In this document: one piece after another, positions 56,960 to 64,000 of the stretch
How the letters are laid out: each line of letters starts with the position of its first letter
How positions within the stretch are numbered: the first letter of the stretch is position 1
Assembly: GCA_020081605.1 (NCBI GenBank)
Contig: JAHREC010000013.1
Span: forward strand, 5,766,001 to 5,830,000
DNA length: 64,000 nucleotides
DNA from: Albifimbria verrucaria
Lineage: Eukaryota; Ascomycota; Sordariomycetes; Hypocreales; Stachybotryaceae
Direction of reading: 5' to 3'
The notes under the pieces: model-generated
Told to the model about the DNA's origin: nothing
The model's input: the letters and a program-made list of their open reading frames with translations, nothing else
Databases searched by the model: none
Made by a program: the position numbers and the translations under genes

Positions 56960-57984
56960 GGCGGGGTGGTGAAGAGGAAGAAGAAGACGATGATGAGATA
57001 GATATGGTTTAAGGTATTACGGGACGCTGCTGGTCAGGGTACGGCGCGCGGTATCGGCACTTGTTAGCCCACTGTAGGGGATATCACCAACGGACGGCTA
57101 GGCACATGGCGTAATGGTATTTGGCGCATGGGGTGATTTCGACCGAGAGAGGCGTCACTTTTTCCCCTGCTTGCATGCGGAAGGGATATATCCACAGCAA
57201 TACACGAGAGTGCTGTATGGAGCCACGAGTGTTTAGACAGGCGCGGCTTGTAGCAGTTCAGCCGTTTATAAAGCAAGACGCCTTGACAGTTGCGCAATGA
57301 CAAATAATTATTGGCTAGGCTGTTCGTCATGACCCCGGAGAATTATCAATTGACTGACCCATCCATCACCGGAGCCTATGCCATGCCACCGGTGGGCCGA
57401 GATCGTCTTGTATGTAAGCCGCCCATGTCCAAGGCCATTACCTGAGTTGGCAGGGACAGGGACTGGACTCAATTCAGCCCGGGTGGCTAGCCCAGAAGCG
57501 AAGCCAAGCGAAGCGATGGTGGGTGAGTGAGTCAATCAGCCTAGGCGCAAGAGCTGAGAAAGAGAATAGGATCAGGTTGTGACTAGGCCAGCCCGGATAC
57601 AACAGGCCCAACGTGATGTTGAGCCGTCGATGGCGTGCTCTGGGGTCACCCCACCATACAGCCAAAATGCCACAAGGGACCTACCTCTATGGTTTGTGCC
57701 ATGGTGATGAGGAGGGTGGATGGTCCGGAAAAGTAAGTCTAGCACCGGTTCCTGTGGCTGTAATTGGCAGATGATGGCCGAGCTACTGCAATGCGTTGAT
57801 GAGTGGGCATGGGGAAGGGAAGAGAGGCAGATGCTCGCATGTCGATCTGGACGTAGCTATCGGCCTATATGATGTGACGCTTCCCCTCCCTCAGCTGCTG
57901 TGCCTCAGCTTTGGCAATTGTATCTGTTTCTTCACCAACATCCCACCCTAATTGAATTGACGAGCCATTGCTACAGCACTGAGG
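56960..57984. other. 1.0 kb intergenic region
   Basis: MARVEL gene trailer and O-acetylhomoserine sulfhydrylase promoter. No coding segment or clear regulatory motif could be assigned. Confidence 0.55.
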
Positions 57985-59875
<1,891 letters not shown>

Positions 59876-60239
59876 ATATAATGAATTAAACCCACGCTAT
59901 GTGTAAATTATCTAGCTTTGAGGAGCGATGATCGAAAGAACCTGTAAATTAGTAGTTGAATAGTGGAATAATTGTGAACGAGTGTAGTGAATAACCCCCA
60001 ATAAACTGGTGATAAACGAGTTATGTCAGTATGCCTCACTATTCTTGTAGATATTATGAAATACATTAAACCCTGCACTAGCAACCAAAACAGAATTTAT
60101 GAATTAACTGAAACTAAGGAGCCAATACCTTTTGATAGAAAAGTAGCACAGTGACGATGTTCGGCATAAGGTGTGTAAGCTGATGAACCCAGTCCAGTCT
60201 CATCATATGCCGCTTTTTCAAAGCGTTCAACAACAATAA
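59876..60239. other. AT-rich spacer before the tRNA genes
   Basis: Trailer of the sulfhydrylase gene and 5' flank of the first tRNA. No gene is seen. Confidence 0.6.
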
Positions 60240-60310
60240 TCCGATGTGGTGTAATGGTTAGCACGCTACGCTTTCACCGTGGAAATCGGGGTTCGATTCC
60301 CGCACCGGAG
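60240..60310 (+). tRNA. tRNA-Glu (anticodon UUC), copy 1, one base short in the T arm
   Basis: Cloverleaf parts are clear: 5' TCCGATG, D-arm GTGTAATGGTTAGCAC, anticodon arm with loop CTTTCAC (anticodon TTC, reads GAA), T-arm GGTTCGATTCC and 3' CACCGGA plus G. It is 71 bases against 72 for the other copies because the T stem reads CCCG where they have CCCCG. The acceptor has an A-C mismatch at 5:68. Confidence 0.93.
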
Positions 60311-60332
60311 TATATACGAATAACCACCTACG

Positions 60333-60404
60333 TCCGATGTAGTGTAACGGTTAGCACGCCACGCTTTCACCGTGGAAATCGGGGTTCGATTCCCCGCACC
60401 GGAG
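60333..60404 (+). tRNA. tRNA-Glu (anticodon UUC), copy 2
   Basis: Full-length 72-base tRNA-Glu with anticodon TTC in loop CTTTCAC, fully paired anticodon stem CCACG/CGTGG and complete T arm. It lies 22 bases after copy 1. The acceptor begins TCCGATG, leaving an A-C mismatch at 5:68, as in copy 1. Confidence 0.96.
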
Positions 60405-60872
60405 ACTATTCGTATCATTATCTTTTGCAATGTCGATGTCTTTTTGTTTGCTTAAATCTCAGATTCTCTTCCTCCTGGTTCTGTAATAATACCTGGGAAT
60501 CAACACTTAGGCTGGGGTGGGGAATACAGGCCAAGCCTGCCTTTAATTTTAACTACCCTAGATACTTACTAAGCATCAAGGAAGGAATCCTTGCTACCAT
60601 GTCTGTCCTTACTTACCACCTCAACTGGAGACTATTCTTTGCTTGTTGCTTTCTGTTTCTACAGACCCATGCTTATTCAAATAATATATACTTAATATTA
60701 TTACTATCTATTACCGTTATCTAAACATTTTCATTGTATAAGCACCAAGTACTATGATCCTTGGAGATAGTGTCATTATGTCCCTACAGTCTACATGCAC
60801 CTTCTCTATCTCCTCGTCAGTGACTAGGCCCCATACATATAGCTCTATTGCATCACCGCCGCCATCACAACA
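60405..60872. other. Spacer between tRNA copies 2 and 3
   Basis: AT-rich sequence with no supported gene or RNA. Confidence 0.6.
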
Positions 60873-60944
60873 TCCGGTGTGGTGTAATGGTTAGCACGCT
60901 ACGCTTTCACCGTGGAAATCGGGGTTCGATTCCCCGCACCGGAG
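60873..60944 (+). tRNA. tRNA-Glu (anticodon UUC), copy 3
   Basis: Full-length 72-base tRNA-Glu, anticodon TTC. This copy begins TCCGGTG, which pairs perfectly with CACCGGA, unlike copies 1 and 2. A run of T follows at about 60961. Confidence 0.97.
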
Positions 60945-61468
60945 AGCAATCATTCAAGACTTCTTTTTGCTCCGTCTCTCTAAGATACTATGCTCTTTCT
61001 TTCAGTCTGCCTAGAACGTAATGTATGCCCTTTTGTGGCAGTGTTGAGCTTCGCGGTTTTATTGGTAGAGAAACAGTTGGTGTTGTGGGGACAACTCATC
61101 GCTTTCGCAGGACAGATCCAATAACGCCATACTGCTCGCTCTCTGCCTACATTGCCCTCATTTTTGCAGTCTCCTTTCCCTTTTGGATAATAGCCATGTT
61201 GCACCTCATAATATGCCAAAGCCTTTCGTTCTTACGTATTAAATCTTTCGGAATGTAGGAACTGTTGGATAGCTGAATTGGTAGGACATGTAAGTGGGAG
61301 GTTGTCTTTGGTCAAGCCGACCCACGCCATCTAGCTTGATTGGTCCAGGAGCTGCTGAGACCGACGGTGCCACTAACCTCAATGTACATACAGTACTATC
61401 TATTCTGACCTCACTCAACCTAAGCTTCATCACCAAGTGCGTGACATAGATCGCATTCTCCGTCAACG
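60945..61468. other. Intergenic region, tRNA flank and EMC7 promoter
   Basis: No gene is seen. A tRNA A-box-like word (TAGCTGAATTGG, about 61270-61281) is present, without a matching B box. Confidence 0.55.
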
Positions 61469-62289
61469 ATGCACATCTCCGCGCCATTCTTCCTCGGCCT
61501 TCTTGGCCAGGCCCTCGCCGCCGACTTGACCCTCTACCTTCCTGCGAAGCCCAACCCCTTTACCCTGCCGCCGTCGACCCACGCCACCCTCTCCTCGCTG
61601 CACCACCACGCCTCGGCACCGCTCTCGGGCGTCAACACCTTCGTCTTCCGCAATGTCAGCGCCGACTCATACCTCGTCGACGTCTACTGCCCCTCGGCGT
61701 TCTACCAGCCGCTGCGCGTCGATGTCCTGCCAGACGGCAGCGTCGAGGCGTGGGAGACGTTCCGCGGCAACGATTGGGGAAACAAGGGCGAGAGGTTGGC
61801 TGTGAAGGAGGGTAGCGCAGGCAAGGGTGTGGATTTAAGGACGGTCGGACCTAAGAACTACTATGCCGAGAGGCCTAAGTGTGAGTGACGCCGAAGGAGA
61901 AAAGGGATTGCGACCGCAAGATCAAGTCAGCTAACCACGGGTTTCCGGATGCCTACAGTCTCTATCATGTCCATTCTCAAGAACCCCATGATCCTCATGG
62001 GTCTTCTCAGTATGCTTCTCGTCTTTGGCATGCCCAAGCTTGTTGAGAACAGTGCGTCCTCTGCTAAATCCCCTTTGATGCTTTGACATTAATATGCTAA
62101 CGCAAAACTGCAGTGGACCCCGAGATGCGCGCTGAGTTTGAGGCTCGCCAGAAAGAGGGTGGCTCGATGAGCAGCCTCATGAGCGGCGGTCAGCCAAACC
62201 AGAGCCCGCTGGGCAACTTTGACATGGCTGCCTATCTGGCCGGCTCGGACAAGCAGGACGGCAATGGCAACGGGTCCAAGAAGAAATAA
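61469..62289 (+). CDS. EMC7: ER membrane protein complex subunit 7 (EMC7/Sop4 family, DUF2012)
   Basis: This is a subunit of the EMC insertase in the ER membrane. ATG 61469 opens a signal peptide (MHISAPFFLGLLGQALAA), then a luminal beta-sandwich domain with the family motif NTFVFRNVSADSYLVDVYCP and a following PLRVDVLPDG. Introns are 61881-61958 and 62052-62113. Exon 2 gives the single membrane helix (KNPMILMGLLSMLLVFGMPK). Exon 3 gives a cytosolic tail beginning MDPEMRAEFEARQKEGGS and ending GSKKK, a lysine-rich end of ER type. Total is about 225 residues, right for EMC7. No frame breaks are needed, one of the few such genes here. Confidence 0.9.
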
Positions 62290-62762
62290 GGAAGCGGCCT
62301 GGATTTGGCGGGGCGGAGTTTGTACGTGTCATGAACATATACTTTGGGCAAAGTGAGGGAGGATGGGGCTACCTATAGAGCGCAGCTATGCGTGTGTAGT
62401 TGGACTTTGCTAGAGATGAATCAACACTTATACATGCAAGATAATGCCACTGCCTGGCTATAGAGTGATTAATGGTTGGGAATCGAACGAATCGGATTTG
62501 TCTATGCCAATCAAAGTCTACGCGGCGCAGATAAATGATTGCAACCTATCTCTTTGCGCATTGGAAAACCTCATATCTTTCGTTCAGCGTCATTGTCTAA
62601 TTAAATGCAACCGAACGGCTTCAGCACCACCCATACGACAGACATAATGGAGACATGATGGACAAATTGCGATATTTGAAACAAAAACCTCCTCCCAGTC
62701 ATGGATATCAAACTTCTAATCCTTCAGCTCTTGTCCCAGGGCCAAAATTCGTGGGCGACCGC
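62290..62762. other. Convergent 3' spacer
   Basis: Lies between the EMC7 stop (+) and the WW-protein stop (-). AT-leaning trailer sequence with no gene. Confidence 0.6.
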
Positions 62763-63910
62763 TTAACCGTCGAAGTCGCCGCCAAAATCGGCACCATCCT
62801 CTGTGAGCGTAGTTAGCAATCATACAGGCTTGAACGGATTTTGTGATGGGGGACGAGACGTACCAAAACCATCCTGATAGGACTCGTTATTATCGTCATC
62901 GAAAGCGTTAGCAATCATAGCACCACCGAGCAGACCGGCACCGACACCAAGCGCAGCGCCACCGGCTGCCATGCCCATACCGCTCCCGCCGCCGGTCCTG
63001 CGCTGTGGGTAGCCTCCATAGCCTCCTCCTGGGGCTCCATGGCCTCCGTAGCCGTAACCTCCAGAGGGAATGAAGCCACCTTGAGGGGATGGCCCATGAA
63101 GCCGCCGCCACCACCAGGGGCTCCGTGGGAGCCATATCCACTTGAGGGAATGAATCCGCCGCTTGTCTGGCCGTAACCTCCGTGACCGGGATAGCCACCG
63201 CCGCCGCTGGAGGCCTTGGCCTTACCCAGAATCTTGCCTAGGAAGCCGCCCTTCTTCTCGCGCGGCGGCAAGTCTTGAGGGAAAGGACTACTTGACTGGC
63301 CATAGCGCTGTGCGTCGGGACCCTGGTTGCCGTAGCCGCCACCGTAGGGCTCAGGCTGCTGCTGGGGATAGCCGCCGCTGTTCTGCGACATGGGACGGCT
63401 GCCGTCGGGAACGTATGGGGCCGGATTGGGAGAGTAAGGGTTGTTACTCGAGGGTAGGGGCTGGAGGAGCCGTAGCCGGGGGTGGTTGAGCGCCGCCAGG
63501 GCCGCCACGAGCGCGGGCCTCTTCCTCGGCCTGCAGCTGAGCGGCGTAGCGGGCGTCTTCGTCAACGCGCGAGGAGCTGCCGCCGGGGCGGAGCGCCAGA
63601 GTGGTCGTCGTAGGGGTTCTTCTTGGTGTCGGTCGGGATGGGGGCGTTATTGGGCTCATAGCCGGGAGGGGCGCCAGATGGCGGGGCATCTTCCGCGGGG
63701 AAGACGGGGCCGTGGGCTTCTCCCATTGCGACTTCTTGGTGTAGAGGTTCACGTAGAACCTGGGCGAGTCAGCGATTGGCGTTGCGACACAGCAGGGAAG
63801 CTGGGAAGGCTCACCATTCCTTGTACTGCTCATTCCAGCGCGCGGCCCAGCCCGCAGGCACCTCTGGCGCCTTGGGAGGGGAGGGCCCGGAGGGGAGCAA
63901 AATCGGCCAT
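62763..63910 (-). CDS. WW-domain protein with glycine-rich, low-complexity C-terminus
   Basis: The start is ATG 63910 (MADFAP). A single WW domain spans the first intron (63760-63814): VPAGWAARWNEQYKEW joined to FYVNLYTKKSQWEKPT, with both signature Trp residues and the terminal Pro. WW domains bind proline-rich peptides. A Pro/Asn linker, a coiled segment (DEDARYAAQLQAEEEARAR) and a long Gly/Tyr/Gln/Pro-rich region follow, with a basic patch EKKGGFLGKILGKAKASS. The end is a glycine-zipper-like GAALGVGAGLLGGAMIA. After the intron 62801-62863 it finishes DGADFGGDFDG. At least four one-base omissions (G runs 63706-63709, 63478-63482, 63452-63454, 63084-63087) and two sites of uncertain sign (63892-63895, 63585-63588) break the frame. 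It resembles fungal WW/fibroin-like proteins. Function is unknown. Confidence 0.8.
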
Positions 63911-64000
63911 CAGCAGTAGGGAGGATGTGTTGAGTCTCTGTTTGGATGAGGTCAAAGTTGAGGTAGTTTAAACCAGGTAGAAAACGAAGGTTTGTGAGGT

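Noticed and set aside
61264..61330. tRNA-like A-box (TAGCTGAATTGG) near the EMC7 promoter
   Set aside because: There is no B box, no acceptor or anticodon stem could be drawn, so it is at most a degenerate fragment.

Overview
The window reads as nuclear DNA of a filamentous ascomycete, most likely a sordariomycete and possibly of the order Hypocreales. Genes are separated by kilobase-scale spacers and carry short GT..AG introns, mostly 48 to 140 bases. The plasma-membrane H+-ATPase, citrate synthase and Nic96-type nucleoporin closely resemble what I remember of Neurospora and Hypocreales proteins. The assignment rests on recalled protein similarity, not on a search.

Layout, left to right. 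The 3' end of NADH glutamate synthase (+) is followed by a VTC4-like polyphosphate polymerase (+), an unrecognised conserved-looking protein (+), an FGGY sugar kinase (+), a Nic96 nucleoporin (+) and a bZIP/DUF3425 transcription factor (+). Next come a DCAF4-like WD40 protein (-) and the plasma-membrane H+-ATPase (-). An 8.9 kb stretch without a supportable gene follows. Then come an Nrd1/Seb1-type CID+RRM RNA-binding protein (-), mitochondrial citrate synthase (+), a Yhm2-type citrate/oxoglutarate carrier (+), a WD40 protein with a SUMO-interacting-like motif (-) and a long-chain acyl-CoA synthetase (-). The right end holds a MARVEL-domain membrane protein (+), O-acetylhomoserine sulfhydrylase (+), three tRNA-Glu(UUC) genes (+), EMC7 (+) and a WW-domain glycine-rich protein (-).

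Nearly everything is housekeeping. Themes are central carbon, nitrogen and sulfur metabolism (GLT1, citrate synthase, Yhm2, Met17), membrane energetics and phosphate storage (PMA1, VTC), lipid activation (FAA), and nuclear functions (Nic96, Nrd1-type, WD40 proteins). I found no mobile element, CRISPR array, secondary-metabolite cluster or clearly novel multi-gene system. Citrate synthase next to the Yhm2-type carrier on the same strand is the most coherent functional pairing.

The dominant anomaly is technical. About 40 single-base omissions, nearly all in short G, C or T runs, break the frames of almost every recognisable gene, including essential ones. One of the three tRNA-Glu copies has lost one C from the same kind of run, while its two sister copies keep it. 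I therefore read these breaks as consensus errors, not as pseudogenes. CDS coordinates below span from start to stop across such breaks and introns.
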